In this document: one piece after another, positions 47,501 through 60,288 of the stretch
Position numbering within the stretch: the stretch's first letter is position 1
How the letters are laid out: each line of letters opens with the position of its first letter
Assembly (NCBI RefSeq): GCF_028583425.1
Contig: NC_072792.1
Location: forward strand, 158,416,676 to 158,480,675
Reading direction: 5' to 3'
Length of the DNA: 64,000 nt
From: Eublepharis macularius
Lineage: Eukaryota > Chordata > Lepidosauria > Squamata > Eublepharidae
Program-made: the position numbers and the translations under genes
The notes under the pieces: model-generated
What the model saw: only the letters and a program-made list of their open reading frames with translations
Told to the model about the DNA's origin: nothing
Databases searched by the model: none

Positions 47501-48359
47501 ATAAAAGAGAGTTTACAAATGGAAGCAGTTTAAAAGAATGGTACTGCCTATATCCAAGATCCAGTTATGTTTTCTTAAAAAGAGGTGGTGACTTCTGCTG
47601 ATTCCCCTTCCTGCTGCAGCCAATTAAACTTCTCAAAATGTTCCTAGGGTGTTAGCAGCCCCTCAGGAACAGCATAATGGTGGTCTAAAGTAGGAGGGGG
47701 AAATTAGTGAAAATAACTGTTCCCTCTTGATAAAATTTAAGTGTCCTTAAGTTTTGGAATGAACGCTGGCCACTATTAATAATAGTCATAATTATATTAT
47801 AAAGCACTAAAATTGCTGGGTGCTAACCAACAAAATAAAATATGTATAGACAAGACACACTGAGGAGAAAAGAAATAAAGGTAAAGGAGTCATGGTCAAT
47901 AGATGAACAGTAAAGAGGTATTTAGCTAGCAAAGCAGATGAAATAAGTTGAATGTCACATGGAAGACCATTCTGTTGGGGAGAACTGCCAAGGGAAGAGG
48001 AATGCAGGTGAGGAACAGAGTGAGTAATCTTTAACTATAAGATGGAGGTATAAAACAATGGACTTGAGGGTTAGTTGGTCAGGCTCTGATTCTCTCATAC
48101 ACAAAATTTATGTAGACAAGACAAGCGAATGGAGGTATTGGTAATCAAGTACAAAAAGCTTAAAGTGAATACAAGAAAAGAGGGAAACCAATGAAGAGTG
48201 ATAAAAAAAGAGGTAACATGATTTGAAAGATGAGCAAAAATGTTGAATGAGTGGTAGAACTTAAGACAGTGGAGAAATTTAAGGGTACAATCAGGAAGAT
48301 CAAGAAAAACACAAATATTAATATTATGGAAATCAGAAAAAAAGATTATTCGTGATATA
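44541..48359. other. Intergenic sequence without recognised features
   Basis: AT-rich, with only chance frames below 100 codons. I see no splice-bordered coding segment. Confidence 0.5.
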
Positions 48360-48905
48360 AATAGAAAAGAACTGTACTTGAGGGTGCTCCTGGATCCTTC
48401 TCTCTCCCAGGGAAATTCCTTTTTCCAGCTTTGGTTGGTTGGTGAACTGCAACAGTGCCTGCTCAAAGCTGACCTGGCCACTGTTAGTGTTAAGTACCTT
48501 GGTAGCATCCAGATTAGATACACTCCAGATGATCTGGAAATGTCATGTAGTTTAAAACACTGAAGCCACAATGCTAAAAGGCATGCTGAAATAAACACAT
48601 TAAACCAATATTACATATATTTTACTGGCTTCCAGTATGCTTCTGGCTCACCTCAAACCTGGGGCTGGTGGAGACCTTGAAAGAAGGTCTTCTTTGCAGC
48701 TATCCCTCAAATTGGAATTCTCTTCCCCAGAAACTTTTCATATATCCCAGTGTTAGCTTGGTGTTATCTATTTGGTAGGATTTGGGGTGGTGTTTTTCCT
48801 GGGTTTTAGTTGTTTTACTCTGTTTTGTCTTTTAATGCTTTTTAAGAAACTCATTTTATTTGGAAGCTGCCTTTCCTACAGAAAGGCTGCAAGAAAATTT
48901 TCTAA
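48360..48905 (+). repeat. L2-like LINE 3'-part remnant
   Basis: The plus-strand translation in parts gives a VLLDPSLS phrase and LLKADLATV, which are L2-type RT C-terminal landmarks, followed by decayed TACTGGCTTCC and an ATTGGAATTCTCTTCCCCAG segment, then a 3' tail. The 167-codon minus-strand frame over the same bases is its antisense shadow. Confidence 0.55.
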
Positions 48906-51900
48906 ATAGAGTTGGAACATAGGAACAGCACACACTGATATGAACTAATAAAAATCCAAACCAGCTCTTTCCGTTATGTTTAACAGACCGCTGAAAGCAA
49001 CAGTTGTCAGCACAATGACCAACTGCAAGGATTAATATCTTGCTGTTTCCCTTTCACAGTTGCACAAGGTGAGAGGAGCAGGAGGTCCTGCAAGGGGCTA
49101 GAGTAATTCAGCAGATAATCTGACAGTGTTGCCTTCCAACCAGAAGAGTTAGCTGATTTTCCCACTGAAGAAAATTTTTCCAGTAGGTGCTTCTGTGGAT
49201 AACGTTTTCTCTTTCTACAAATAAATGCTTTGACTGGTGGTGTGGTTGCAGCAAGGAGCTTTTGATTCTGTATCCCCATCAGACCCTGTATGCCCTTCTC
49301 TGAGCCCTCTGGTGCTGTACTTTGCTGACACTTTGATAAGAAATAGAACTATCATCTCTCCCTTCCCCCATAGACAGCGTGCCTACAGGTGAGAGAGGCA
49401 AATGTATTGCTTATAACCTCTGGGAGACAGGCAGGCATGCCACTGTAGAGCTGACTGGGGCAGCAGGGAGAGATTGAGGCAAATTATTTTCTTAGCCCTT
49501 GGAAGGCAGATCAAACAAGACAAGGAAGAGATCAGTACATTAATTTCATGTGCAGATAGTGATCATTGTTTCCTCCCATATTTTCCTCCAACTGCTGTTA
49601 TCCCTGTAAAGGGGAAAAGGCAGCCTTCTGTTCATGTGTGAAGTGAGGTTATCTCTGTTTTTAATAAAACTGAAATGTACAGACGAAGGGAGCCAGGTTT
49701 AGTGCTAGTTGCCTGTGCACTTCCACTTTTTCAAACTGGAACTCTAATACAGATCAGTGTTGTTATACGAGGAGTTTTAACTACACATGAAACAGGAACA
49801 TTATCTCCTGTCTTCTTGAAATTCCACAGGGCAGGATCACCTTGCAAATTTCATCCTAGTCTGATGGGGGAAAAAAAAGTTAAGTTGGAAATGTATTTTC
49901 CATTGGAACCAAAGGAAGTCAAAGCCAGATGTAATAACTAAACCCATATCTGTAATACTGATGATAAAAAATCCCAAGTTTTTTTCAAAGTAAAGCAACT
50001 TGGAAAAGAGAAGTTCTGTGTACAGCTCTTAAAAGAAAGAGGCTTGGCAAAAGCCTGGAAGAAAGCAAAGAAAGGCAAAATACTTCAGATTTCTGAAATG
50101 AGGAAAAACAGCAATATTGTCAAGAACAGGAGAAGAGAATTTCTGGGAAAACGCAGAAGCAGAAAGGAAATCCAGCTCTTCATTTGTTTAGCTTCTTAGC
50201 AAATTATTTTAGGAAAATGTTAATCTGTTAAGTCTAATATAAATTACAGAAGGGGAACGATCCTGCCAAGAACAACAGTAGATGGGGCATGTTTGGACTG
50301 AACAATAAGTAAAAATCCCATGGGACCAAGAACAGATTATGAGAGGGAAAAGAAGGGGACCTCATTTTAATCCTTGATGAATTACTACAGAAATAGGGGG
50401 AAAGATTAAATATACCAAAGTTTTATTCAATTAGGAAATGACTCTATACTTACTTTCTAATATGTTCTGGTTGGGAAAGAAACATATAATTGTACTTTCC
50501 TGAAGAAAAAATTGCATGTCTGGGTATGAATGGGGAGGGATGCCCATTAGTTTAACCTGAACACTGGCTTTTCACCTATGGAACCGCTTCTTGCGCAATA
50601 CAATGTTCACAATTCCTCAATGGCTTTTTACAGTATCAATATGCAAAGTGCACAATAGATGTAGTCAGATGTAATTCACATTCAAGTCACAGGCCAGCAA
50701 GCTATTAATCTGGTATAACTATTGATCTTGCTCATTAAAAACTACGTATCTGAAAAAATGTGAACAGAGCAGCAATGCTTTTTAGATTTCTTGAAGAAAC
50801 GCAGGACTTTCACTATAACAACTACCTAGATATATAACATGGAACTAATGAATATTTGGGAGATGTGGTATTGTTTAGTAAATGGCTTGGCACCATTTTG
50901 ATTATCTGTCAGATGTGTTCGCTTTCTTAGCAAAATGAATTGTTTTAATTGCAAAGGGAATACAGTCAACAGACTATATCTCTCTTTCAGCTAAACTTTT
51001 GACTTAAGCACATACAACATCATCCTAAATAAAGTTGAGAAATGTGGACTGGCAAGGACATAATGGGGATACACGGTTGCTTGAAATACTGCACGTGGAA
51101 GGTAATAATTTTAATGGATTGATAATTCTATGAATGGATATTGAGGAACATGTTTGGAGACTGTTCCAAGATCACTGAATTCAACATCCTTTGTGTTTTG
51201 GAATGGGTATGTACTGAATATAGGAAACTTTTGCAAAGAAGAGGCTTCAAGTTACCACTTAACGTCTATCTATTGGTAAAATAGTTCTTAGCATTTGTAT
51301 AGAACCTTAAGTTGCACTTCTCATTTCTGCCATAATGTTATAAAACTTCATGAGTTCTCCATATTGCATCTGGGTTGTTGAAACTGATATAATACCTAAT
51401 AAGTTAATGGACAAAGCAGGGTTACAACTGTGGGCTTACCAGTGTGTTCACCTTGGAACTATGATGTCTAGCTGTCGTAGCCAGTAGAGATGAAATTTAA
51501 TAGGAATAGATGGCAAATTCCAGATGAAAAGAACCAACAAATCCACAAGGCTGTTGTGTTAAGAATAATTCGTGGAATTTTATGGAATTGCATATATTCT
51601 TGATACAATATATTTATACCTGCCAAATTTCACTAAGATGTTATTAAGAGAAGAATTTTTGTCAAGGGTTGGGAACTTACCGTATGGAATATCACCTGTT
51701 TATTAATGATAAATTATAAAAGTCTAGGATATGAATGGGACTGGGGGCTGTGTAATCTAGAAAAGTGGTTACAGCGGGATCATAAAGACAGTAAAATATT
51801 TGCCAAGATGGTGAGAGACTTTCTATGAACACAAGTAGTTTAGCAATAAACATAAGTATAAGACCACCTCTTAATTTTTTCAAGGGACAGGTACTCAGGT

Positions 51901-53794
51901 AGCTATTGAAATTGACTCAGAATGGAACATTCTGTGTTGAAGCAAGTGATTGACTTATTAAATAATTTCCTTCTGTATGCTGCATCAACCAAAGCAACAT
52001 CTTACACTTGTTTAGCAAACGAATTCAGAACCATATTTCTGTGCCCTACATTCCAACTGAATGCCTCTAAGCCTCTTAGTTTCTGTGAGTCATTGATTCA
52101 GCATTTTACAATGATGTTGGAAATGCAGAGACACTCCAAAGGTCTTTTGGAATTTATATAAGTAATTGTCGATGGCCTTGTATCCTTCTCCGTGTCATTT
52201 CAGCCTGAAAAACAACTGCTGTGCTGGTGGTAGAACTTGGCCCACCATCAGGTCTAGAGGATTAATTTCGTTACTGAGGTACTTAGCCTTATGCTTGGCA
52301 CTGCAAGATACATCAAACCAGAATCTGAAACGTGATTTGAAATTGGTCTTTCAACTACAGTTAGTGTTAAATATGATATTGTAAGACCTATGAGCACAGA
52401 TATCCTGGCTTTCTCCATGATATCTCCTCTGCTGCAGTACAGGTTTGGGGCTATAATCCAAGTCTCTGCAAAGGAAAGAGTGAAGATGATTAAACCAACA
52501 TTTGTTGAGGCAAACCAGGTTAGAATGATCATCTGCAAGCTGAATGCTAGTTTACAAATGAAGCACAGTTAGAATAAATTCTGGTTTTACGTTGAACAGA
52601 GCTAGAAGGAAACTTGTTTTGATGTGGAAGCTCTGAGATGCTGTAATAAACACCTAATATATTGGATGCTAGATTGTAAACACATCCTGAACAACAATTT
52701 TGCAGGGTTTTGTTCTGGATGTGAAATAGGAAAAGCACTTCCATTTACAGTTGTGTAGTTGAAAGAACTGTACGCGCTTGATCAGGGCAGCATGTAGCTT
52801 GTTTTTTTTACAAATCTCATTCTGATTCTGTACTTGGACTTTTAAAAACCTATATTTACTGCCCTTTATTTATAAAAATTAATCAAATTGTGTTTGCTCA
52901 CTTATTTCACCTAATTCTGCTTCTGTTAGTTAAGGGTATGAGCAAAGGGCTGGGCAGGAAGCAGAAGCTCCGTTTGCTGAATTTATGGCAGAGTGGGGAT
53001 TTGTTCAAGAACAAAAGTACTACAAAGCACCACACTGTGTGATTGTAATGAACAGGATACATCACCCATATAGAAAAATCCTTGAGACAATATTACAAAT
53101 TGAAAGTGATAATTGGAACAAAATGCATTCATAGGTACTGAACACACATTCAAAAGGAGTCCATCACAAAGCAAGACAGGCATCTGGTATATTGTCTTTT
53201 TACAGATCAGCTGTAATGGACAGCAAATCTTAGCAGTGTTAAGGAAAATGAAAATATCCTTTAAGGTTTAGACCTTGGTTAAATGAGAGAGAGCCAGAAC
53301 TTCTTACAGTTGTTTTGCTTATAGTGTGGGAATGGAGATGTACTACTTGAAAATCTATTTGATGGTGTGTATTCAGCACACACAACTGCACTTTGTTCCA
53401 ATAATTATTTCAATTTGTAATATTGTCTCTGTGATTTTTCTTTTATAGGTGATGAATTGTGTCCGTTACAATTATACAGTGTAGTGCTTTGCAGTACCTA
53501 TTTTTTCTTTTACCTTTACATCCTATGTTTCCCTTTGGGGTTGTGCAGGAAATACAAGACATCTCAGTCTTGCCATTCACACCATCTGAGAGAGACAACA
53601 AGGCTATCTGCCTAACACCCAAAACCAAGATGGTATTTTAATTTTTAAAGAAAAAATAGCGGGGAATTAAATTTTTCCCACTCCTCTATTTTGCCTCATT
53701 GCACTCTGTTGCTTAACTTTTGAATCCCATCCCATGTCTGATGCCAGAAGAAAATCAGTCTAGAAGAAAAATGCTTTAAGCAACAGAGTGTGGC
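48906..53794. other. Intergenic sequence without recognised features
   Basis: AT-rich with purine-rich stretches near 49,950-50,230. Frames of up to 94 codons on both strands show no domain. Nothing here could be supported as a gene. Confidence 0.5.
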
Positions 53795-53996
53795 ACAGTA
53801 TGGTGCCTTATATTGAATCAGATTGTTGGTAACACTGAGGTAACTGTCTCCCCAGACTTGCAACGACTGTTCAGGATCACAGGCTGAGGTCTGTCACATC
53901 ACCTACTACTTGATGCTTTTAAGTGGAAACGCCAGAGATTGAAGCTGTGCCATTATGCATGCAAAGCAGATTTTCCACCACTGAACCACAAGGGTT
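53795..53996 (-). repeat. tRNA-derived SINE, minus strand
   Basis: On the minus strand a worn A box (CAGTGGTGG) is followed by CTTTGCATGCATAATGGC, a decayed B box near GCTTCAATCTCTGG, then AAAAGCATCAAGTAGTAGGT, GATGTGACAGACCTCAGCC and GGGAGACAGTTACC. The order matches a common lizard SINE. Confidence 0.6.
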
Positions 53997-54240
53997 TAAC
54001 TGTTTTCATCTGTGTATTTTTCTCTCTCATGCATTTCATGAGAACAGGCGGACATATGAATGACATGTCACTGTCACATCTAGTTTGGAAGAGGGGTGTG
54101 TGGAGTGGTTCCTGGCCCAATGGATAATTTAGAGAGATCACTCCCTAGAGATGATGTTGGGGACAATGTTCTCATCTCTATACCACCTGTTTGCTGAATT
54201 CCCTGGCATCTTGGTAGCAGCAGGAGAGAAGGCAAATTGC

Positions 54241-54244
<4 letters not shown>

Positions 54245-54298
<54 letters not shown>
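54245..54298. repeat. Compound (TG)n(AG)n microsatellite
   Basis: Eighteen TG units (36 bp) are followed by nine AG units (18 bp). Uninterrupted, and likely polymorphic. Confidence 0.95.
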
Positions 54299-54399
54299 CC
54301 TCTTCTGAGGTATTGAGCTGCCAAGCAAAAGGGAAGGGCCTTCCTTTCATTAGCTCCCGAGGACAGGGCTCCACAGAATGTTGAGAAAACTGTCCTGCT

Positions 54400-55418
54400 T
54401 TTTTAGACTTGATACAAGAGAAATAAACTCAAAAATATTTTATTCCAAAATAAGTTATTGTGGACGTGCCCACTTTCCCAGATTTTATGAGCTGGGGTTT
54501 CACTATGCAGTTATTTTATGAGGGGTAATGAAAAATAAATAAAAGCAGGGTTAAGGAGCCATGAAGTATGGGTTCTATAGGGTAAATGTAACCATGAAAT
54601 GAAAATATAATCAAGAAAGATACACAAACCTCTGATAGCCAATGCTTAGGTAGTTAATGCCTGTAATGGGTGCCAACCAACTCTCAGGTTTTGCTAAGGA
54701 ACCCTCTTAAAGAATCCCCTTTCAAGAGTTTCCTGCTGGAACCCTCTCCCCTGCTTGAACAAACATGGGTTTTTTTTTGTTGTCGCTCATTATAGATGTT
54801 AACTTTGAATGGTCTCTAACTTTCCCCATTAAATTTAGTTTACATGATTGCATTTGGCTTTGTATATTGCTTGGCCCCTTGACTGTGCTGTTTGTTTGTT
54901 TTTCATATCCCTATATAACATGAGCGCATATTGAGGAGCCACTCATTGCATCTGAAGACATAGGCTCTAACCCATTACATTTTATGTAGGAATAAAAATT
55001 TGTTACATCTTTGCACTCACAAAACTTTGTTTTTTCCCTAAAATTTGCTAAAGTAGCTAGCCCTCTAGAACCGATCCCAGGGGAAATGTGTTTGGGAAGT
55101 ATGGCATTTTTCAAAGGAAGGCTAATGATTTATCTGCCATTATAGTTAATATGCTATCATTAAATGTTTCTAGGAAACTATTACAGTGCTGATGCTGAAG
55201 TGCTGTTGAAGGCGTATAGTCACCAGCATGCTGTCCCAGGGATAAAGCAGTGAAACACCTTGGATCCATTGCAGTTGCAGGTACCTTTCTCCTATTCCCC
55301 TTTTGCCATGCAGAGTTAACAAAAGGACTGAATTTGTTTTGAATTCTTTGGATTGAGTCTCTTCTAGAGTGCTTCCATCACTTCTTAGAAACAATGTAAT
55401 TGTTCTTAAAATAAATGC
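54400..55418. other. Intergenic sequence without recognised features
   Basis: AT-rich; no named repeat or coding segment seen. Confidence 0.5.
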
Positions 55419-55426
55419 ATTGTGGC

Positions 55427-56140
55427 TAAGAGTGTGCGCTTCAGGTATCCGATTTGGGTAAAATACCCAAATCAGGTCTGATTCGGAAAGCTTTGGTATT
55501 TCCAAATTGGGACCAGCATGCTGGCCCCAATTTGGAAATACCGAATCAAAGCTTCGTAATGCTTCGGGAAACTTTGGGGCCCCAGGGGTTAAGTTTAAAG
55601 GCCCCTTTTGCAAGTGGCAGGGCCATTTAAACTTTCCCATTCTCCACCCTTCCACCCCACCCCCACTTACCTGGCATCATACTGGAGGAGGCTGCCCTTT
55701 TGTCTCCCTGCTGGCCTCTGGCAGTGGCCCTCTCTGCTGGTTGTGCTGGCCACGGCTGCACGGCGACGGCAGCAGGAAAGGCCGTCTCTGCCAGCCAGCC
55801 ATGGCTGCACGGCAATGGGGAAGGCCCTCTCTGCTGGCCGCAGCTGCATGGCAGTGGCAGGGAAGGCCTTCTCCATTGGCCAGCTGGCCAGTGCGGCATT
55901 GGCTCCAGCCTTCCGCCAGAGTGGAGTGTGGGGTGGGAGTTTAAGGGTGGGGGTGGGGTGGGCTTCCCCCCTCCCGTCACTTCAGCATGCTCCGAAACTT
56001 TATGAAGCATACTGAAGCGACTTAGAACCCCTAATCTGAAGCGGCATGCTGCTTTGGATTTCGTTTTTTTCCGAAGCTTTTTTCAGCTCCGAGTAAACCC
56101 AAAGTAGGAAACCCGAATCTTTTTCGGGTGCACACCCCTA
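55427..56140. mobile_element. hAT-like non-autonomous DNA transposon, 714 bp, with 8-bp duplication
   Basis: The element starts TAAGAGTGTGCGC and ends GGGTGCACACCCCTA. It is flanked by direct 8-bp copies of ATTGTGGC (55419-55426 and 56141-56148). Imperfect terminal inverted repeats plus an 8-bp duplication are hAT features. The interior is GC-rich, with no transposase. It holds a large palindrome near the left end (about 55487-55554) and the family hairpin near the right end (55981-56017). The 100- to 145-codon frames through it are by-products of its GC content. Confidence 0.88.
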
Positions 56141-56148
56141 ATTGTGGC

Positions 56149-56604
56149 TTGTTTTTGACTGTACTTCATCCAAAGAGTACAGTGCAGAGATGTTTTAGTG
56201 AACTCTGAATGCAGAAGAGCTCCTTCCTCTCTTGATGTCCTATTTAGCAAGCAGAAGAGCATTTCTTTGTCTCTGGGTTGGGCTTTGGGGTATCTGTTGT
56301 CCTACACAGGCAGGGGTGGATGCTTATTGGTGTCTGAAAGTGGGAATAGAAACCCACTGATACTGGATATATATAAACATAGGATTCCCATGTTCATCCA
56401 TTTGTGGCTGGCATAGTTCATCAGAAAATAAAGATCGGAGTTGCAGAATTAGCCACCAGCTTTAGGACGATTATGGAGTTGCAGTGCGAAAGGTGTGAAG
56501 GGCATTGGAACATCTTGGCCCACATTCGCTCCAGAACATTCACCCCTCTGCTATTTCCAGTGGAAGCAAAGGTTTACTCATGAGAAGCCAAGAAAATAGA
56601 GGCA
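56149..56604. other. Intergenic gap
   Basis: No recognised features. Confidence 0.5.
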
Positions 56605-56815
56605 AAAAAGATAGGGATGGTGGAGTACTGCTAAGAATGTCAGGCTAAGATCAAGGAGACTCACATTCAAATCCCTACTCTGCCACCACAGGTTGCTGAC
56701 TGACCTTAGGCCAGTCATACACTCTCAGACCTACATCACAGGGTTGTTGCAAGGATAAAATGGAGGAATTATATAAGCCCCTTTAGGGAGAAAGGTAGAA
56801 TATGACATTTGTTAC
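56605..56815 (+). repeat. tRNA-derived SINE, plus strand
   Basis: It carries GGTGGAGTACTGCTAAGAAT (A-box side), CACATTCAAATCCCTACTCT (B box), GACCTTAGGCCAGTCATACA, TCACAGGGTTGTTGCAAGGA, TAAAATGGAGGA, and a tail with GGAGAAAGGTAGAATATGA. This is a recognisable tRNA SINE with both promoter boxes. Confidence 0.75.
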
Positions 56816-57419
56816 AAGTCTAATTTTGGCTGTTGCTTCACCTGGTATTTCTGCAACACTTCTGGCAGAACTGCTTATTGAGTATTCAAAGTGCTGTTAA
56901 ATATTGTGAGTGCAGCAGCCTACGTGGTTGGTGAGTGGAGCAAGCTGGGACTGGCCCTTAGTGTATATGTAACCACATTTTAAAGACTTGTTTTATATGC
57001 ATGTTATATATAAATAAACAAAACAGCATAATATTGAGTTTTAAAGTTAGTTTGAAAGGAGAAGAGTAGCTTCTGATTAGCTCCTATCTCAGAGGGGAAT
57101 CACATTTTTTCAAAACCCTAGAAAGCCTGTTTGATTGAAGGCGACAGTTTGAAATGCTTATATACTATGAAAGTTCAGTTCCCCTCTAAAAATATGGCCA
57201 GCTTTTCCAGTTAGATATGATAAAGACTCCTGACATACTTGTTATTGACTTAATCTTGTGTGTGGGTTGTTTTTTAGGTTGGAAGAGACCTATTAAGAAA
57301 TTGATTCAATGTTTATCTTGAAGAAGTGATCATGGAACTCTTCGCCGCAGAGTGTCTCGATTGATTGTAAACAGCCTGCTTAATCATACCAGGGGTCCAT
57401 TTCACACAGAGGTCAACAA

Positions 57420-58325
57420 TTTGCTCTGGTGAGCCAAACGAACAGGGCATGGAGAGGCTGGGGCCCTCTGATGCTCCCTCTCAGTGCCAGTATTCAAAAG
57501 TTTGCTGCCTCAGAGGAGGGGGGCTCCCTTCAGTCATCATGGCTGGTAGCCATTGATGAACCTCTCCTCCATGAATCTGTCTGACCCACTTTTAAAGTTG
57601 TCTACGCTCATGGCCATCAACACCTCCCTTCATAATTCCGCCATTTATTTAGAGTAAAGAAATACTTGTCCTGAACCTATTTCCTAACAATTCCATTGGG
57701 TACCCCCAAATTCTAGTTTTATGAGAAAGGGAGAAAAAGCTTTCTCTGTCCAGTTTCTCCACACCTTGCATAATTTTATAAACAGCTGCCACAACTGCAG
57801 TGTGTTCTAAATGGGGCTGCACCATGGATCTATACAGAGGTGTTATATTGGTCTTTTTATTTTCAGTCCCCTTCCTAATAATTCCTAGAAAGCAGTTTGT
57901 CTTTTTCACAGCTGCTACACACTGCACTGACATTTTCATCCAGCTTTTCACTACAAGCCCAAGATGTTTTAGTCTCAGCCAGTTCAGACTATCAGCATAT
58001 ATTTGAAATTAGGATTTTTTGTTTCAATGTGCACTATTTTATAATTAACCTACATTGAACTTCATTTGCCAGTTTCCTACTCACTCAATTTAGAGATATC
58101 CTCCTGTAACATTTAATCTGCTTTGATTTTCACTAGCCTGAATAATCTAGTATTGTCTGCAAACGTGACTACAATGTTCACCTTCTATTCCCAATTATTT
58201 TTGAACAAATTAAATAGCACTGGCCCCAATACGAATCATTGTAGGAGCCCAGCTGCTCACCTCCCTCCATTACAAGAACTGTCCATTTACTCCCACCCAT
58301 TTTGCCTGCTGTTAATCGATTAGAG
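57420..58325 (-). repeat. CR1-like LINE fragment with RT C-terminal remnant, minus strand
   Basis: The minus-strand frame at 57951-57649 contains KKTNCFLGIIRKGTENKK, ITPLYRSMVQPHLEHT and then a shifted continuation, equivalent to the C-terminal RT region of CR1/L2-type LINEs (GMIRK..., PLYRSLVRPHLEY). The plus-strand text toward 58,325 (TTGAACTTCATTTGCCAGTT, AACAAATTAAATAGCACTGG) is the antisense of the more upstream RT part. The 3' end toward 57,420 is decayed. A second copy in the same orientation is at about 61.2-61.7 kb. Confidence 0.65.
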
Positions 58326-58364
58326 GGCAAGTCTTTTTACCCGTAACTGCTAAATTTGCAACTG

Positions 58365-58780
58365 AGAGAAATCAGGTTTGGGCTGTGGTGTCACCAATAT
58401 ACAGATGATACCTTTCTTTTCCATCTAATTCCAAGGATGCTGTTTATATTCTGAACCAGTGCTTGGAATCAGTAATGGGCTGACACACCACTCACTGTAG
58501 AAAGCCAGGTGGCTGCAGTGGTTCAGCCTACGTTTGCCCTAGCATTAGGTGTCCCATTCACTGCAGCCATTTCTGCTTCAGTCAGCTCTAGCCAGTGATC
58601 CATGCCTTAGTTACATCTCTGTTGGACTATTGCAGTGCACTCTTACAGCTACCCTTAAAAATGGCTCAGAAGTAGTACAGCTCTTTATGTTCGTGGAGAC
58701 TTTGATGTTGCCCTTGATTATAAAGTGGTAACATGCCTTAGATAATGTAGGGTGCTGCTGGAGTGGCCCATTTTTGCAAT
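58365..58780 (+). repeat. L2-like LINE remnant with internal deletions
   Basis: The plus strand carries TCACCAATATACAGATGATACC (RT YADD-box neighbourhood), CTGAACCAGTGCTTGGAATC, then after a gap ATGCCTTAGTTACATCTCTG and TTGGACTATTGCAGTGCACTC, which are L2 RT landmarks. Frames are broken, and the 166-codon minus-strand frame across it is a shadow. Confidence 0.6.
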
Positions 58781-59204
58781 TAGTCACTGAAAATAGTGCA
58801 CGACTTGATGACCATTTTTTGTTTCCTACATCTTTTCCTGCTTTTGAAAATGGGTACCTCATTAAAGTATTTAACTTGCTGTGCTGTCCTGGGTTGTCTA
58901 ACTCCTGCTTGGATCCTTTCAAAAGCTGTTTTGCAAGAGGAGCTAATACTGCACAGTGTTGCTTATTTTGTAGTTGGATTAGTATGTATAAATGCATTTG
59001 TATGCAACCTACCTCATTCACAATTACCATACACACTCCCAAGATGAGGGTGAAGTATGCAGCACTAACTTCCTGGCTGCTGAAGGACAACAGGTGATCA
59101 ACTGTTAACATTTATCCATTATTATTTCTCTACTGGACATTATTATTAGGAGCATAAAAGGCAAAAAATTATATTTACATGACCCTCTCCCCCCTCCCCT
59201 CCCC

Positions 59205-59395
59205 ACCCCTCTCTATATATCTCTGGCCAGTTTCTTCATACCCTCCATGCATCTGACAAAGAGAGCTGTGGCTCTCAAAAGCTTATGCTACAATAAAGTT
59301 GTTTAGTCTTAAAGGTGCTACTAGACTCTTTGCTATTTTGCTACTGCAGACTAACTCCTCTGGATCTATGTCAGCTACTCTGAAACAACACAGAA
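59205..59395. repeat. Dispersed reptile repeat (AAAGCTTATGCTACAATAAA type)
   Basis: TATATATCTCTGGCCAGTTT, CATGCATCTGACAAAGAGAG, AAAAGCTTATGCTACAATAA, AGTCTTAAAGGTGCTACTAG and CTACTGCAGACTAACTCCTC occur in the order of a widespread sauropsid interspersed repeat of uncertain class. Confidence 0.6.
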
Positions 59396-59469
59396 TAACA
59401 AAAAAGCACACTGAAGTTTGTTTCACAATGTTTAATGTTACAAACACGTAGTTTTCTATACATCATGCA

Positions 59470-60288
59470 GATGTTTTACATTTTTATTAGCACAGAATCA
59501 CTAAAGAACTGTTGTCAGCCAATAAAAATGGGTCATTTACAGGGCAACAGGTGCGTATTTCAGGGGAAATTACATGGATGCAGGAGATTAGAGTGGACCT
59601 ATACAAAGGAGGGCTGGTCTTACAAAAATAATTGGAAAGTATTTTCAAATCTATGTTTTCCCCTGTAACTTAACTATAAATCAGGAACACTAGAAACTTT
59701 TTTACAATTATGCCCCAAGCCAATTCATGCTTCTAGTCCACCATCCACAACCCCTCCCCCCAGCACTTTACCCATGTTCAAGATCTTACTTGCCACTGTC
59801 CTTTAGTAAAAAGAAATGCTGCCCATCTTGTTACTTTGACAGCAGCAGCAAGTAAAGTTCTTGGGGGCGGGGGAGAGAAGAAGCTTAAATATAAACACTG
59901 TAGTTAGAACAAACTTTTAGTTTTTACAAATAATCAAGATCTCTGTTTTTTAAAAAAGGTTACCTTTTTTTGCACCATTCCACATTGTGGAAATGCTGAA
60001 ATAACGCAGTCTGGATGTTACAGCTTAAAAGTGGAGTTACAGTCATTGGCACAAATATAGCTATATCTATACAAAACAAAACCATCCCACCCAGTATTCT
60101 TCAGCAGCACATCTGCTAGGCAGACAGGTTCACATGAAAGAGGAGTCCAAGAAAAAGAAACCAATGCTGAAGCACAATTGGAGTACCAAATGCAACAAGA
60201 GTTCCAAACTGCTTTATCAGACTCAAAACTAACAAAAAATTGAGAATGTACTCCAATGAAAGAACTGAATCGATGTTAGTTTGTGAGG
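59470..60288 (-). other. MPHOSPH8: MPHOSPH8 3'UTR (putative)
   Basis: The sequence downstream of the MPHOSPH8 stop on the minus strand is AT-rich and repeat-free until about 59,400. An AATAAA signal (plus-strand TTTATT) lies at 59483-59488, giving a 3'UTR of about 0.8 kb. The end is inferred from this hexamer only; the dispersed repeat at 59205-59395 lies just beyond it. Confidence 0.5.

Noticed and set aside
48095..48598. A 167-codon minus-strand frame
   Set aside because: Part of it is the antisense of an L2-like LINE fragment and the rest has no recognisable feature; the hydrophobic stretches come from AT-rich composition.
49007..49941. Two frames of 88-90 codons (minus and plus) that might be small genes
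   Set aside because: No recognisable domain, no splice signals at their ends and no repeat of the pattern elsewhere; they cannot be told from chance.
55507..56010. Frames of 101-145 codons on both strands
   Set aside because: Same reason: the GC-rich interior of the 55-kb hAT-like element gives chance frames in several registers.
58611..59111. A 166-codon minus-strand frame
   Set aside because: It is antisense to an L2-like remnant and to unassigned DNA, with no domain or codon-level support.
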